DNA of 55,264 nucleotides from Borreliella burgdorferi B31 (GTDB lineage Bacteria; Spirochaetota; Spirochaetia; Borreliales; Borreliaceae): NCBI RefSeq assembly GCF_000008685.2, contig NC_001318.1, positions 834,041 to 889,304 of the forward strand, read 5' to 3'. Shown piece by piece: positions 8,963 to 18,474 of this stretch (position 1 is its first letter; each line of letters starts with the position of its first letter). The notes under the pieces were generated by a model. It saw only the letters and a program-made list of their open reading frames with translations, ran no database searches and was not told where the DNA came from. The position numbers and the translations under genes were made by a program.

Positions 8963-10411
8963 ATGATAAAGGGCACGGGGCATATGATTGTAAATATTGC
9001 AAATGATCGTGGCATGAGTATAGATTCTATTAGAAAAACAATTAAAGAATCAGTATTAATAGCTTATAAGAAGTATTTTGGAAGCAATGAGAATGCTTTT
9101 ATTAAGTTTGATGATGATACGGGAGATTTGTCTGTTTATGCAAAAAAGAAAATTGTAAAAGAGGTAAAAGATTCTTTGCTTGAAATATTAGAAAAAGATA
9201 TCTCAAAGGAAAATATTGTAGAAGGTGATTATGCTTACATTGAAATTAATCCCAAAGTTTTTGATAGGCTTTCTATTCAGGTTGCAAAACAAAGAACCAA
9301 AAATGACCTGCAAGGAATTGAGGATAATGAGATTTTATCAGAATTTAAAAGCAAGTTGAATAAGGTTGTTATTGGGTACGTTCAACAAAATAGAAATGGT
9401 GATCTTTATGTTAATCTTGGTAATACGGATGGTATAATTCCCAAGAAATATCAATCGCCAAGAGAAGTTTATAACCTTAATGATAAGATTAGAGTTTTAG
9501 TTTATAATGTCAAAAAGGGTAAAAATGGTATTGAAGTTATTCTTTCTAGGACCCATCCAAAGTTTATTGAAGAGCTTTTAGCGCTTGAAATTCCAGAAAT
9601 TGAAGAAGGTATTATTAAGATTCATAAAATAGTTCGCGATCCTGGTTACAGAATCAAAGTCGCTGTTTATTCTGAAAAAGAAGAGATTGATCCTGTTGGT
9701 CCTTGTATAGGACAAAAAGGAGTCAGAATTCAATCTATAATTAAGGAACTTGAAGGAGAAAAAATTGATATTATTCCCTATAGTAAAGATATTAAAGAAT
9801 TTATAAAGGATTCTTTGACTCCTTCAAAGATAGAACATGTTTATATTCTTGACGAGGATTTACATAAAGCTTTAGTGGTTGTTAGTGATGACCAGCTTTC
9901 TCTTGCTATAGGTAAAATGGGTCAAAATGTTAGACTTGCTAATAGACTTCTTGACTGGGCTATTGATGTTAAAACTAGCAGTCAATTTGCAGAAATGAAG
10001 GCTAATTCGGAGTTTAAGCAAGAAACACTCGAAATGTTTGATAAAGTTATGCAAGATGTTGTTGAGGAGGAGCAATTTGAAGAGATTAGTAAAATAAGTG
10101 ATCTTAAATTGCTTGATCCTTCTGTGATTTCTAATTTATCAAAAGAGGGGTTTGATGATATTAACAATTTTTTACAAGCAGATGAGGGAGTGCTTTTTAA
10201 TCTTGGTGTAAGTTATGAAAAACAAGAAGAAATTAACAAAATATTAAAAGAGGGGATGATAATAATTGCTAATGACAATGATGAGTCTATGGAAAAGGTA
10301 GAAGAAGATGAAGAGCTTCTTTGTCCTGAATGCGGTGTTGTTATTAATGAAAATATGACCTCCTGTCCGGGTTGTAAAATAGGGCTTAGTTTTGAGTTTG
10401 AGGAGGAGTAG
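8963..10411 (+). CDS. nusA: Transcription termination/antitermination factor NusA
   Basis: A 482-residue RNA polymerase-associated factor. It has the NusA N-terminal domain, an S1 domain (about residues 138-198), and two KH domains with recognisable GxxG loops (CIGQKG and AIGKMGQNVRL). The ATG is preceded by a strong AAGGAGG at 8948-8954; a second in-frame ATG lies at 8984. After an acidic linker the protein ends in a four-cysteine module, Cys454, Cys457, Cys468 and Cys471 (CPEC...CPGC), which looks like a zinc ribbon and is not part of the E. coli NusA design. infB follows three bases after the stop codon. Confidence 0.97.
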   Translation: MIKGTGHMIVNIANDRGMSIDSIRKTIKESVLIAYKKYFGSNENAFIKFDDDTGDLSVYAKKKIVKEVKDSLLEILEKDISKENIVEGDYAYIEINPKVFDRLSIQVAKQRTKNDLQGIEDNEILSEFKSKLNKVVIGYVQQNRNGDLYVNLGNTDGIIPKKYQSPREVYNLNDKIRVLVYNVKKGKNGIEVILSRTHPKFIEELLALEIPEIEEGIIKIHKIVRDPGYRIKVAVYSEKEEIDPVGPCIGQKGVRIQSIIKELEGEKIDIIPYSKDIKEFIKDSLTPSKIEHVYILDEDLHKALVVVSDDQLSLAIGKMGQNVRLANRLLDWAIDVKTSSQFAEMKANSEFKQETLEMFDKVMQDVVEEEQFEEISKISDLKLLDPSVISNLSKEGFDDINNFLQADEGVLFNLGVSYEKQEEINKILKEGMIIIANDNDESMEKVEEDEELLCPECGVVINENMTSCPGCKIGLSFEFEEE

Positions 10412-10413
10412 GT

Positions 10414-13062
10414 TTGTCGAAAAATATTGATGATATTAAAAATGAAGATGGCAAAAAAGTTAAGATTATTAAGTTGAAAAAGAAGGTAGTAAAAATTGTA
10501 ACATATAATGATTTAAGCGTTAAAAATGATTCAAATAGCTTTGTTGATTTGCATAATAACAGCAATAAGGCTGAATATTCGCAAAGTAGAGACAATAGAA
10601 CTGGCGGGTATTCACAAAATAGGGACAATAGAGCTGGTGGATATTCACAAAATAGGGACAATAGAGCTGGTGGATATTCCCAAAACAGAGACAACAGAAC
10701 TGGTGGGTATTCACAAAACAGAGACAACAGAACTGGTGGGTATTCACAAAACAGAGACAACAGAACTGGTGGGTATTCACAAAATAGGGATAATAGAGGT
10801 GGATATTCACAAGGCAGAGACAACAGAACTGGTGGATATTCACAAAGCAGGGACAATAGAACTGGTGGATATTCACAAAACAGGGACAATAGAACTGGTG
10901 GATATTCACAAAACAGAGACAATAGAACTGGTGGATATTCACAAAACAGAGATAACAGAACTGGTGGATATTCACAAAACAGAGACAGCTTATCCTTTCA
11001 ATATCAAGGTTCAGTAAAGAAAACATATGTTGCCAAAAATAATTCTCAAAATAAATATACTACTACTTCTATGTCTTTTAGAAGACTTATAAAAACTAAA
11101 GTTCCCGCTATTGTTAGCAGCACACCTGCAGCGGATTCTGAGAATAGTAAAGAGTTAAATCGTAAGCTTGGCGAGAAAAAAAAACAGCAACAAGAGAGTC
11201 AAAAAAGCTATAAGAGAAAAAAAGCAGAAACTGAGAGCAAAACAATTGAACAAAAAGTTTTTGAACAACTTCAGAAAAAGAAGAGAGAAAATTTAGCCAA
11301 CCCTATTCCAAAGTCAATTGACATTATGGGTAGCATTACTGTTTCTGATCTTGCAAGAAAGATGAATTTAAAATCTTCTGATTTGATTGCTAAATTAATG
11401 GCTTTGGGCGTAATGGTTACTATTAATGAAAAGATAGATTCTGATACTGCAACTATTTTAGTTGAAGAATATGGTTCAAAAGTTAATGTTGTCTCTATTT
11501 ATGATGAAACGGTTATAGAAGAAGAAGTGGAAGATCAAAGCAAAAGAGTTGAAAAGCCTCCTGTTATTACAATAATGGGTCATGTTGATCATGGCAAAAC
11601 CAAACTACTTTCTGTGCTTCAAAATATAGATATAAATCAAACAGAGTCCGGTGGTATTACTCAGCATATTGGAGCTTATACTATTGTTTATAATGATCGA
11701 GAAATAACATTTTTAGATACTCCTGGTCATGAAGCTTTTACTATGATGAGAAGTCGTGGGGCTCAAGTTACAGATATTGTTGTTCTTGTTGTGTCAGCAA
11801 TTGATGGTGTTATGCCCCAAACCATTGAGGCTATCAATCATGCAAAAGAGGCAAATGTTCCAATTATTGTTGCTATAAATAAGATTGATTTACCAGATTC
11901 AAATCCCGATAAGATTAAACACCAGCTTTCAGAATACGGTTTAGTATCTGAGGATTGGGGGGGAGATACTATTTTTGTGATGATTTCTGCTCTTAAAAAT
12001 ATAGGAATTTCTGAACTACTTGATATGATTCTTTTACAGTCAGATATGATGTTGTTAAAGGCAAATCCATCCAAAAGAGCTATTGGAAAAGTGCTTGATG
12101 CCAAGATTGATTTGGGGCGCGGAATAGTTTGTTCTGTTATTATTGAGGATGGAACGCTTTATGTGGGAGATTCTTTTGTGGGTGGAGCGTGCTATGGTAA
12201 AGTTAAGGCATTAATTAGCGAAAAGGGTGTTTCTGTTAAGAGCGTTGGACCCGCTAAAGCCATTAGTGTTTTAGGATTTTCTTCAATGCCTCAAGCCGGG
12301 GATCCTTTTCAAGTAACTAAAACTGAAAAAGAAGCAAAATTGATCAGTTCTAAAAGACAAGATCTTAAAAAATATGAATCTTCCAAAAATGTAAAGAAAG
12401 TTACTATGTTGAATCTTTATGATTCAATTAAAGAAGGAGCGCTTAAAGAGCTTAAAATAATTTTAAAAGCAGATGTTCAAGGCTCAGTGGAAGCTTTAAA
12501 GAATTCTCTTGAAAAATTAACAAACGATGAGGTTCGAGTAAGAGTTGTGCATTCATCAGCAGGGGTAATAACCGAAACAGATATTAGCTTTGCTTCAGCA
12601 AGCGATGCTATTGTTATTGGATTTCATGTAAGGCCTACTGCAAAAGCTCAGGTACTAGCAGATCAGGAAAAAGTTGAGATTAGAAAGTACAATGTTATTT
12701 ATGATGCTATAAATGATGTTAGGTCAGTTCTTGAAGGAATGCTTGAGCCAGATGTTGAGCAGCAGTTTATTGGCTTTGCTGAAGTGAGAGCTGTAATAAA
12801 TGTTCCTAAAATAGGGGTAATAGCCGGTTGTTATGTTTCTCGGGGGCTAATAAAGCGAGATGCGATTACTAATGTAATGAGAGATGGTTTACAGATTCAT
12901 TCCGGCAAAATTTCATCTTTAAAGCGATTTAAAGATGATGTTAAAGAAGTTGCTGAGCAATATGAGTGTGGTATTATGATTGATAATTATGCTAATATTA
13001 AAGAAGGAGATATAATTGAAGCATTTGAGGTAAAAAAGGTTAAAAAATCTTTTAAAACTTAG
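10414..13062 (+). CDS. infB: Translation initiation factor IF-2 with tandem-repeat N-terminus
   Basis: An 882-residue GTPase that delivers initiator tRNA to the 30S subunit. Start TTG 10414 has AGGAGGAG at 10401-10408. A basic N-terminal segment is followed by an 11-residue tandem repeat (consensus [11 protein letters not shown]) at residues 55-192, then a Lys/Glu-rich linker. The IF2_N module comes next ([12 protein letters not shown], about 308-355), followed by the G domain with G1 GHVDHGKT at 389-396, G3 DTPGHEAF, G4 NKID and G5 SALK. Domains II, III and IV follow to a normal C-terminus. The conserved part is complete. The repeat array is the unusual feature and is listed separately. rbfA and truB follow in the same direction. 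Confidence 0.98.
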   Translation: MSKNIDDIKNEDGKKVKIIKLKKKVVKIVTYNDLSVKNDSNSFVDLHNNSNKAEYSQSRDNRTGGYSQNRDNRAGGYSQNRDNRAGGYSQNRDNRTGGYSQNRDNRTGGYSQNRDNRTGGYSQNRDNRGGYSQGRDNRTGGYSQSRDNRTGGYSQNRDNRTGGYSQNRDNRTGGYSQNRDNRTGGYSQNRDSLSFQYQGSVKKTYVAKNNSQNKYTTTSMSFRRLIKTKVPAIVSSTPAADSENSKELNRKLGEKKKQQQESQKSYKRKKAETESKTIEQKVFEQLQKKKRENLANPIPKSIDIMGSITVSDLARKMNLKSSDLIAKLMALGVMVTINEKIDSDTATILVEEYGSKVNVVSIYDETVIEEEVEDQSKRVEKPPVITIMGHVDHGKTKLLSVLQNIDINQTESGGITQHIGAYTIVYNDREITFLDTPGHEAFTMMRSRGAQVTDIVVLVVSAIDGVMPQTIEAINHAKEANVPIIVAINKIDLPDSNPDKIKHQLSEYGLVSEDWGGDTIFVMISALKNIGISELLDMILLQSDMMLLKANPSKRAIGKVLDAKIDLGRGIVCSVIIEDGTLYVGDSFVGGACYGKVKALISEKGVSVKSVGPAKAISVLGFSSMPQAGDPFQVTKTEKEAKLISSKRQDLKKYESSKNVKKVTMLNLYDSIKEGALKELKIILKADVQGSVEALKNSLEKLTNDEVRVRVVHSSAGVITETDISFASASDAIVIGFHVRPTAKAQVLADQEKVEIRKYNVIYDAINDVRSVLEGMLEPDVEQQFIGFAEVRAVINVPKIGVIAGCYVSRGLIKRDAITNVMRDGLQIHSGKISSLKRFKDDVKEVAEQYECGIMIDNYANIKEGDIIEAFEVKKVKKSFKT
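10576..10989 (+). repeat. 33-bp in-frame tandem repeat array inside infB (13 units)
   Basis: Twelve full units plus a seven-codon partial unit encode [11 protein letters not shown]-type peptides at IF2 residues 55-192. Unit 7 has lost exactly one codon (RDNRGG instead of RDNRTGG). Units differ by a few synonymous and conservative changes: S, N or G after the Gln, and A or T after the Arg. The units abut without spacers. The array is Asn/Gly/Arg/Tyr-rich, strongly polar and probably disordered. In-frame unit gain or loss should be tolerated, so repeat number may differ between strains. Confidence 0.97.
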
Positions 13063-13085
13063 TATTGTTTTATTTATATGTGTTT

Positions 13086-13448
13086 ATGTATAAGAATATT
13101 AAAAAGTTTAAACTTGAAAGTTTTATTGCTCAAGAAATCGGCAATTTAATAGTAAGTGGGGGGATTAAAGATCCCAGAATTCATTCATTTTTAACCGTGG
13201 TTAAAGTAGAATTTTCAAAAGATTTAATAAATGCTAAAGTGTTTATGGGCTCTATTAAGGAAGGTGCTTCTTTGGACAATGCAGTTAAAGCTTTAAATAA
13301 TGCTAAGGGATTTATTCAAAGTCAAATTATTAAGCGAATTAAAGTTAGAAGCACTCCCAAATTATTATTTGTTAAGGATGATTCTCTTTCCAAATCATTT
13401 TATGTTAATAAGTTAATTGAAGGATTAAATACTACAAGAGAGAATTAA
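13086..13448 (+). CDS. rbfA: Ribosome-binding factor RbfA
   Basis: A 120-residue protein from ATG 13086 ([12 protein letters not shown]). RbfA is a small KH-type factor that binds immature 30S subunits and is needed for 16S rRNA 5'-end processing. Family features are the N-terminal helix followed by [23 protein letters not shown] (typical 'I.DPR...vtVt.V..s.DL') and the C-terminal [11 protein letters not shown] segment. A TTG at 13065 would add seven residues (MFYLYVF), but these do not match the family start. No clear ribosome binding site is visible before either start, so coupling to infB, which ends at 13062, is likely. truB begins two bases after the stop codon. Confidence 0.92.
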   Translation: MYKNIKKFKLESFIAQEIGNLIVSGGIKDPRIHSFLTVVKVEFSKDLINAKVFMGSIKEGASLDNAVKALNNAKGFIQSQIIKRIKVRSTPKLLFVKDDSLSKSFYVNKLIEGLNTTREN

Positions 13449-13450
13449 AT

Positions 13451-14299
13451 TTGGAAAATGGATTCCTTTTAATTAATAAAGAACAAGGTAAAACTTCTTT
13501 TGAAACTCTTTTCCCTATAAAAAAATATTTTAATACAAATCGTGTTGGGCATGCTGGCACACTTGATAAATTTGCAAGTGGAATTTTGGTTTGTCTTGTG
13601 GGAAAATACACAAAGCTTTCAGGTTATTTTACTTCTTTAGATAAAGAGTATGTAGCAGAATTCAGATTTGGATTAGAAACAGATACCCTTGATCCGAATG
13701 GAAGAATAGTTAGTAAAACAGATTATATTCCTAATGTAGAGGATATAGATTTAAAGCTTAAAGATTTTGTAGGAGAGATTTATCAAAGTCCTCCTAGATT
13801 TTCTTCTGTTCATATTGATGGCAGCAGAGCCTATAAACTTGCTTTGAATGGAAAGTTTTTTGAAATTAAAAAACGAAAAGTCACTGTTTATAATATTCAA
13901 AGATTAAGTTATGATTTTAGTTCTTCTTTGCTTAGTTTGAAAATTAGCTGTTCAAAAGGTACTTATATTAGGAGTATTGCAAGAGATTTGGCATATTCTC
14001 TAAATTCTTGCGCGTATGTTAGTAATTTAAAAAGGACTAAAGTAGGTATGTTTAGATTAAAAGATTCCACATTGTGTGAAAATTTGAGTAAAGCTTCCTT
14101 AATTAGTCTAGAATCTTTAAAAAGTTTTGAAAAGGTTTACATTGATTCTAATAAGATAAATCTTGTTAAAAATGGTGTTTATTTTGAAATTGAAATCAAT
14201 ATTAATGAATTTAAAATTTTAAAATCCAGAGAAGAGAAAATATTAGCAGTAATTCAAGGAGTGGGTTTGAATAAATATAAATATGTCATTATATTTTAA
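13451..14299 (+). CDS. truB: tRNA pseudouridine-55 synthase TruB
   Basis: A 282-residue enzyme that converts U55 of the tRNA T-loop to pseudouridine. The catalytic aspartate is Asp39 in GHAGTLDKFASG; the family usually has TLDP, here TLDK. The second signature SPPRFSSVHIDG is intact, and the substrate-positioning KGTYIRSIARDL motif follows. The start is TTG 13451, because the nearby ATG at 13458 is out of frame. It lies two bases after rbfA, consistent with a rimP-nusA-infB-rbfA-truB operon. The coding end overlaps a likely terminator hairpin. Confidence 0.95.
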   Translation: MENGFLLINKEQGKTSFETLFPIKKYFNTNRVGHAGTLDKFASGILVCLVGKYTKLSGYFTSLDKEYVAEFRFGLETDTLDPNGRIVSKTDYIPNVEDIDLKLKDFVGEIYQSPPRFSSVHIDGSRAYKLALNGKFFEIKKRKVTVYNIQRLSYDFSSSLLSLKISCSKGTYIRSIARDLAYSLNSCAYVSNLKRTKVGMFRLKDSTLCENLSKASLISLESLKSFEKVYIDSNKINLVKNGVYFEIEININEFKILKSREEKILAVIQGVGLNKYKYVIIF

Positions 14300-14330
14300 T
14301 TATAAATATATTATGACATTTTAATTTTAT
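14283..14330 (+). terminator. Probable terminator at the end of truB
   Basis: ATGTCAT (14283-14289) pairs with ATGACAT (14313-14319). After a two-base bulge, a second seven-pair A/T stem lies inside it, and the truB stop codon sits near the loop. T-rich DNA follows (TTTTAATTTTAT). The stem is weak because it is mostly A/T pairs. Its position between truB and the well-defined rpsO promoter supports a transcript end here. Confidence 0.4.
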
Positions 14331-14394
14331 ATTTGTTTTTTTAAACAATTTAATAATTTATTATTAAAAATAACCCGAAAAGGATAAATTGCTT

Positions 14395-14423
14395 TTGTTA
14401 TTTTTAAGAAAAAATATTATAAT
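14395..14423 (+). promoter_or_regulatory. Promoter of rpsO-pnp
   Basis: TTGTTA at 14395-14400 (4/6 match to -35) and a perfect TATAAT at 14418-14423 are separated by exactly 17 bases. This is the best sigma-70-type promoter in the window. It lies in the 198-base gap between truB and rpsO and would give a leader of about 65-70 bases before the rpsO ATG. A second TATAAT at 14475-14480 lies next to the ribosome binding site and has no -35 partner. Nothing else was recognised in this gap. Confidence 0.65.
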
Positions 14424-14497
14424 CTATCGTAGTAGTTATTTTAAATTATGGCAAGAGGTTTGTTAGAGCTTTGCTATAATGGTATAGGAGTTGCTTT

Positions 14498-14764
14498 ATG
14501 ATAGATAAAAAGCAAAAGCAAAAAATAGTTTCTGAATTTGGAAAAAATGAAAGTGATACTGGTTCTGTTGGGGTTCAGATTGCACTTATTACAGGTAGAA
14601 TAAAGTATTTAACTGAACATTTAAAGATAAATAAAAAAGATCATAGTTCAAAAAGAGGCTTGTTAAAGTTAGTAGGGCAAAGGCGAAGTTTATTGCGGTA
14701 TTACCAGAAAAAAGATTTAGAAGCTTATAGGATGTTGATATCTAAACTTGGTCTTAGAAAATAA
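14498..14764 (+). CDS. rpsO: 30S ribosomal protein S15 (uS15)
   Basis: An 88-residue protein of exactly the normal S15 length. Diagnostic segments include [22 protein letters not shown], split around [21 protein letters not shown], and the C-terminal [10 protein letters not shown]15 binds the central domain of 16S rRNA and the h20-h22 junction. AGGAG at 14486-14490 is seven bases before the ATG. pnp follows after 14 bases, the arrangement found in most bacteria. Confidence 0.98.
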   Translation: MIDKKQKQKIVSEFGKNESDTGSVGVQIALITGRIKYLTEHLKINKKDHSSKRGLLKLVGQRRSLLRYYQKKDLEAYRMLISKLGLRK

Positions 14765-14778
14765 AAAGAGGTTGAATT

Positions 14779-16947
14779 TTGAGGAAAATATTAAAGTTGA
14801 AAATAGGCAGAGACGAGTTAGTGTTTGAGACCGGATTTATGGCTAAACAGGCTAATGGATCGGTTCTTGCAACTTATGGTGGATCTTCGGTTCTTGCAAC
14901 TGTTTGTTGCTCGAGTAACGTGAGAGAAGATTTAGATTTTGTTCCGCTTTCTGTTGAATATAATGAGAAATATTATGCAGCCGGTAAAATTCCGGGAGGA
15001 TTTATCAAAAGAGAAGGAAAGCCAAAGGATAAAGAAATACTTGTTTCCAGACTAATAGACAGGCCGATGAGACCTCTTTTTGATAAAAGATTTGGTCGAG
15101 AAATTCAAGTAATTCCTACAACTTTAGCTACAGATCAGCTTAATCCTCCTGATATTGTTGGAATGAATGCTGCTTTTACGGCAGTTTTTTTGTCAGATAT
15201 TCCGTTTAATGGTCCAATTGCAGCTGTTAGAATGGTTTATTTGAATGGTAAGTTTATAGTAAACCCTTCGTTTGAAGAGATTCATGATTCTGATCTTGAT
15301 ATTGTTGTTGCCGGAAGTTTAAATGGAATTACTATGGTAGAAGGTGGTGCTAATGAGGTTGGTGAGGATATTTTGCTCTCAGCAATAGATGGTGCTCATG
15401 AATATATTAAGCAAATTTGTAATGCTCAAAAAGAATTTTTAGATATTGTAGGCAAGAAGGAAAAACTTCCTTTAGCTTTTGAAGAAAAAATATTTGAATT
15501 TAAAGATGAGCTTAGGGATTTTGTTTATGCTGATCTTAAAGAAGCTTGTTTTGTTAAGGGAAAGCTTAATAGAGATAAAGCCATAACTTTGCTGCGAAAT
15601 AAATCTTATGAGTACTTTTCTTCTCTTGAGAAATTGACTGATAGCAATGAATCTCTTTTTCATAAGGCTTTTGATGATTTTGAGAAGGAGATTGTTAGAA
15701 GCTCTATTCTTAACGATAATATTAGAACAGATGGCAGAACTCCTAATGAGATAAGAGATATTATCTCAGAAGTTGATATTTTAAGTAGAACGCATGGATC
15801 TGCGCTTTTTACAAGGGGAGAGACGCAAGCTTTAGCGGTAACTACTCTTGGTACAAGCATTGATGAACAAATAATGGATGATATTGATGGCGATAAACGC
15901 CTTAATTTTATGCTCCACTACAATTTTCCCCCATTTTCAGTTGGTGAGACCGGTAGACTAATGACTGGCAGGCGCGAGATTGGCCATGGTCATTTAGCTC
16001 AAAGAGCTTTAGAATCAATGGTTCCTGGAAAAAATGATTTTCCTTATACCATTAGGGTAGTTTCTGAGGTTTTAGAGTCTAACGGATCTTCTTCAATGGC
16101 TACTGTTTGTGCTGGGAGCATGTCTTTAATGTCAGCAGGGGTTCCTGTTAAAGGGCAGGTTGCGGGGATAGCCATGGGGCTTATTAGCGAAGGGGATAAA
16201 TATGTAGTTTTAAGTGATATTCTTGGAGAAGAAGATCATCTAGGTGATATGGACTTTAAAGTGGCCGGTACAAAAAATGGAATTACTGGATTTCAAATGG
16301 ATATTAAGATTGAAAATGTTACTAAAGATTTAATGAGAGATGCTCTTGAGCAAGCAAGAATAGGTAGAATACATATATTATCTATTATGAATACTGTAAT
16401 TTCTAATTCAAGAGTTGGTATATCTAAGTATGCTCCTAAAATTGTTCAACTTCAAATTGACATTGACAAGATATCTCTTGTGATAGGATCTACTGGAAAA
16501 ACTGTTAAGGCTATAACAGATGAATTTGAAGTTAAGGTTCAAATTGAGCAGAATGGAAAAATCATTCTTTTCGGGGATGATGATTTTAAGATGCAAAAAG
16601 CTAAAGAAAGAATAGAGAGTATTGTAAGAGAGCCAAAGGTAGGCGAAATTTATGAAGGAACTGTCAAAAAGATTAATAGCTTTGGGGCTTTTATTGAACT
16701 TACTCCTGCAAAGGAAGGATTTTTAAGTACTCGTTTGAAACCCAGAGACAGTAAGTATGGTTCTGGAAGATTTGGGAATAGTAATAGATATTCTAGATTT
16801 GGTGGCGGTGGAGAGAATATAAGAGGTAATGCGGGGTTAGTTCGACCCCCAAAATTAGAAGAAGGTCAGCGAATTAAGGTCAAAATAATTGATATAGACA
16901 AGTTTGGAAAAATTGATCTTGAAATTGTTAGAGATAAAGATTATTAA
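14779..16947 (+). CDS. pnp: Polyribonucleotide nucleotidyltransferase (PNPase)
   Basis: A 722-residue phosphorolytic 3'-5' exoribonuclease. Both RNase PH-like domains are present: [14 protein letters not shown] and [15 protein letters not shown] carry phosphate and RNA contacts, and [10 protein letters not shown] carries a catalytic Asp. A KH domain ([12 protein letters not shown] from residue 568) and an S1 domain from about residue 621 follow. The S1 domain is odd. After EGFLSTRL the usual 'HISQ' loop is replaced by a ~40-residue Gly/Arg/Ser/Asn-rich insertion (about 654-694) before the fold resumes with [20 protein letters not shown]. Start TTG 14779 has AAAGAGG upstream. Confidence 0.97.
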   Translation: MRKILKLKIGRDELVFETGFMAKQANGSVLATYGGSSVLATVCCSSNVREDLDFVPLSVEYNEKYYAAGKIPGGFIKREGKPKDKEILVSRLIDRPMRPLFDKRFGREIQVIPTTLATDQLNPPDIVGMNAAFTAVFLSDIPFNGPIAAVRMVYLNGKFIVNPSFEEIHDSDLDIVVAGSLNGITMVEGGANEVGEDILLSAIDGAHEYIKQICNAQKEFLDIVGKKEKLPLAFEEKIFEFKDELRDFVYADLKEACFVKGKLNRDKAITLLRNKSYEYFSSLEKLTDSNESLFHKAFDDFEKEIVRSSILNDNIRTDGRTPNEIRDIISEVDILSRTHGSALFTRGETQALAVTTLGTSIDEQIMDDIDGDKRLNFMLHYNFPPFSVGETGRLMTGRREIGHGHLAQRALESMVPGKNDFPYTIRVVSEVLESNGSSSMATVCAGSMSLMSAGVPVKGQVAGIAMGLISEGDKYVVLSDILGEEDHLGDMDFKVAGTKNGITGFQMDIKIENVTKDLMRDALEQARIGRIHILSIMNTVISNSRVGISKYAPKIVQLQIDIDKISLVIGSTGKTVKAITDEFEVKVQIEQNGKIILFGDDDFKMQKAKERIESIVREPKVGEIYEGTVKKINSFGAFIELTPAKEGFLSTRLKPRDSKYGSGRFGNSNRYSRFGGGGENIRGNAGLVRPPKLEEGQRIKVKIIDIDKFGKIDLEIVRDKDY

Positions 16948-16953
16948 AATAAT

Positions 16954-18474
16954 ATGAAATTTGTTTTGAATAATTTATTTAAAGGTTGTCTTATATGTTT
17001 TTTCTTGTTTTTTTCCTGCCTTACTACAGATAGATCTATTCAAGATTCTCATATTAGTGATATTGTAGAGAAGAAAAAAGAAGCAGTCATTATTGATGAT
17101 AATAATGTTGTTCTTGGGAGTAATGAGGGTAAATTTAAAAGAGACTATTTGATAGGATTAAAAGATAATGAATCTTTTTTTCTTAGTGATGCTTTTTTAA
17201 AAGAAAATAATTTTTATTTTAAAAAAGCCAGGGAAAGTTATGCTAAAAAAAATATTGGCTTGACAAATTATTATTTGAATAAAATAGTAACTAATGAGAA
17301 TCAGCACAGCAGAGAATTGCTAGCTAAAGCGAATTTGTTTTTTGGATATGTAAATTATGAGAATGGTTTTTATGATCTTTCCGAATATAATTTTGATCTA
17401 TTTTTAAAAGACTATAAATATTCTCATGCTAGTTTAAGATTAGCTGAATTAAAATATCTTGTTAAAGAAAAATCTGATGCAATTTCTGCATTTAAAGAGA
17501 TTAATGAATTTTCTATCTCAGGTTATGATAGAGAGATTTATGGCTTTTTAAGTAATAAACTTGGAGTAAGTCATTTAAACTTAGAGTCTTTAGGATTTCT
17601 TGACAACAGCGTTTTTGATACATTTGTCTTTAATGACAATATATTTGTAACTAATATATTGGGAGGGCTTTTAAGATATAATATTAAAAAAAATGATTGT
17701 AGAGTCTATCTTAAGGATAAAAAAAGCATTTTTTTAAATGGCATTAGGGGTTTTGCGGATTATAATGGAACAATTTATATTGGTGGTAAAAATGTTGTTT
17801 ATTATATAGATGATGTTGATGGGGATTTAAAGCAAATAAATGTTCCCGGTAATGCTGATTTTAGCAATGTACAAGTTTTGCTTGCTGTTAAAAATGGAAT
17901 ATTTGTTGGCACTCTAAATTCTGGATTATGGTTTTATGATTTAAAAAATTGGAAAAATATACCGCTTGGATCTAATAAAATTTCTTCACTCTGCTTTGAT
18001 AGTTTAAAAAATTTATTATTAGTTGGAACAGTTGACAAGGCTATTTATAGTGTTAATGTCGATAATTTGAAAAAGATTGAACATTTGGATTTTTTTAGCA
18101 AAAATGATAATGAAAAAAATATTAATTTTATAAAAGAATATAAAGATAGTTATTTTGTTGGAACATATGGTGGGGGTCTTTTTGAATTAAATTTAAATAA
18201 AAATAGTTACAAAAAGCACGTTATTGCCAATAATATTGATGTTAATTATTTTATGGATATGGAGATTAAAGATAAAAAGCTATTGTTTGCAACCTTTGAT
18301 CATGGGTTATTGATTTATGATTCTGAAAATGACAACTGGGATTATTTTGGACCCAATAATGGGCTTCTTAATTTGAATTTAATAAAAGTTTCTAGATTTG
18401 AAAATTATGTCATACTGGGCACTATTAATAACGGTTTGGTTTTTGTAGATGAAAATATTAAAAAACAGTTATGA
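16954..18474 (+). CDS. Probable lipoprotein with TPR-like and beta-propeller-type repeats
   Basis: A 506-residue protein I know only as a conserved Borrelia hypothetical. A hydrophobic signal segment ends in LFFSC, a plausible spirochaetal lipobox with Cys22. About residues 80-190 are helical and look TPR-like (YAKKNIGLTNYYLNK..., LAKANLFFGYVNYENGFYDLSEY...). From about 200 onward there are repeated 'hhhGTxxxGLhhhD' units (VGTLNSGLWFYD, VGTVDKAIYSV, VGTYGGGLFELN, ATFDHGLLIYD, LGTINNGLVFVD), the pattern of beta-propeller blades. It starts six bases after pnp, and its last 26 bases overlap the first permease gene, so it is probably translated with the LptF/G pair. Function unknown. Confidence 0.75.
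   Translation: MKFVLNNLFKGCLICFFLFFSCLTTDRSIQDSHISDIVEKKKEAVIIDDNNVVLGSNEGKFKRDYLIGLKDNESFFLSDAFLKENNFYFKKARESYAKKNIGLTNYYLNKIVTNENQHSRELLAKANLFFGYVNYENGFYDLSEYNFDLFLKDYKYSHASLRLAELKYLVKEKSDAISAFKEINEFSISGYDREIYGFLSNKLGVSHLNLESLGFLDNSVFDTFVFNDNIFVTNILGGLLRYNIKKNDCRVYLKDKKSIFLNGIRGFADYNGTIYIGGKNVVYYIDDVDGDLKQINVPGNADFSNVQVLLAVKNGIFVGTLNSGLWFYDLKNWKNIPLGSNKISSLCFDSLKNLLLVGTVDKAIYSVNVDNLKKIEHLDFFSKNDNEKNINFIKEYKDSYFVGTYGGGLFELNLNKNSYKKHVIANNIDVNYFMDMEIKDKKLLFATFDHGLLIYDSENDNWDYFGPNNGLLNLNLIKVSRFENYVILGTINNGLVFVDENIKKQL

Noticed and set aside
10576-10989. Regular repeats as a possible CRISPR array
   Set aside because: The units are contiguous, contain no unique spacers, stay in frame with infB and encode a coherent peptide; no cas genes are nearby.
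10386-11026. Long open frames on both strands and in an alternative plus frame across the infB repeats
   Set aside because: A 33-base repeat free of stops in one frame tends to leave other frames open too. These products are repetitive artefacts over the real IF2 coding region.
14300-14497. Small RNA or tRNA in the truB-rpsO gap
   Set aside because: No cloverleaf, T-loop or conserved RNA signature was recognisable. The gap is explained by a likely terminator, a promoter and the rpsO leader.
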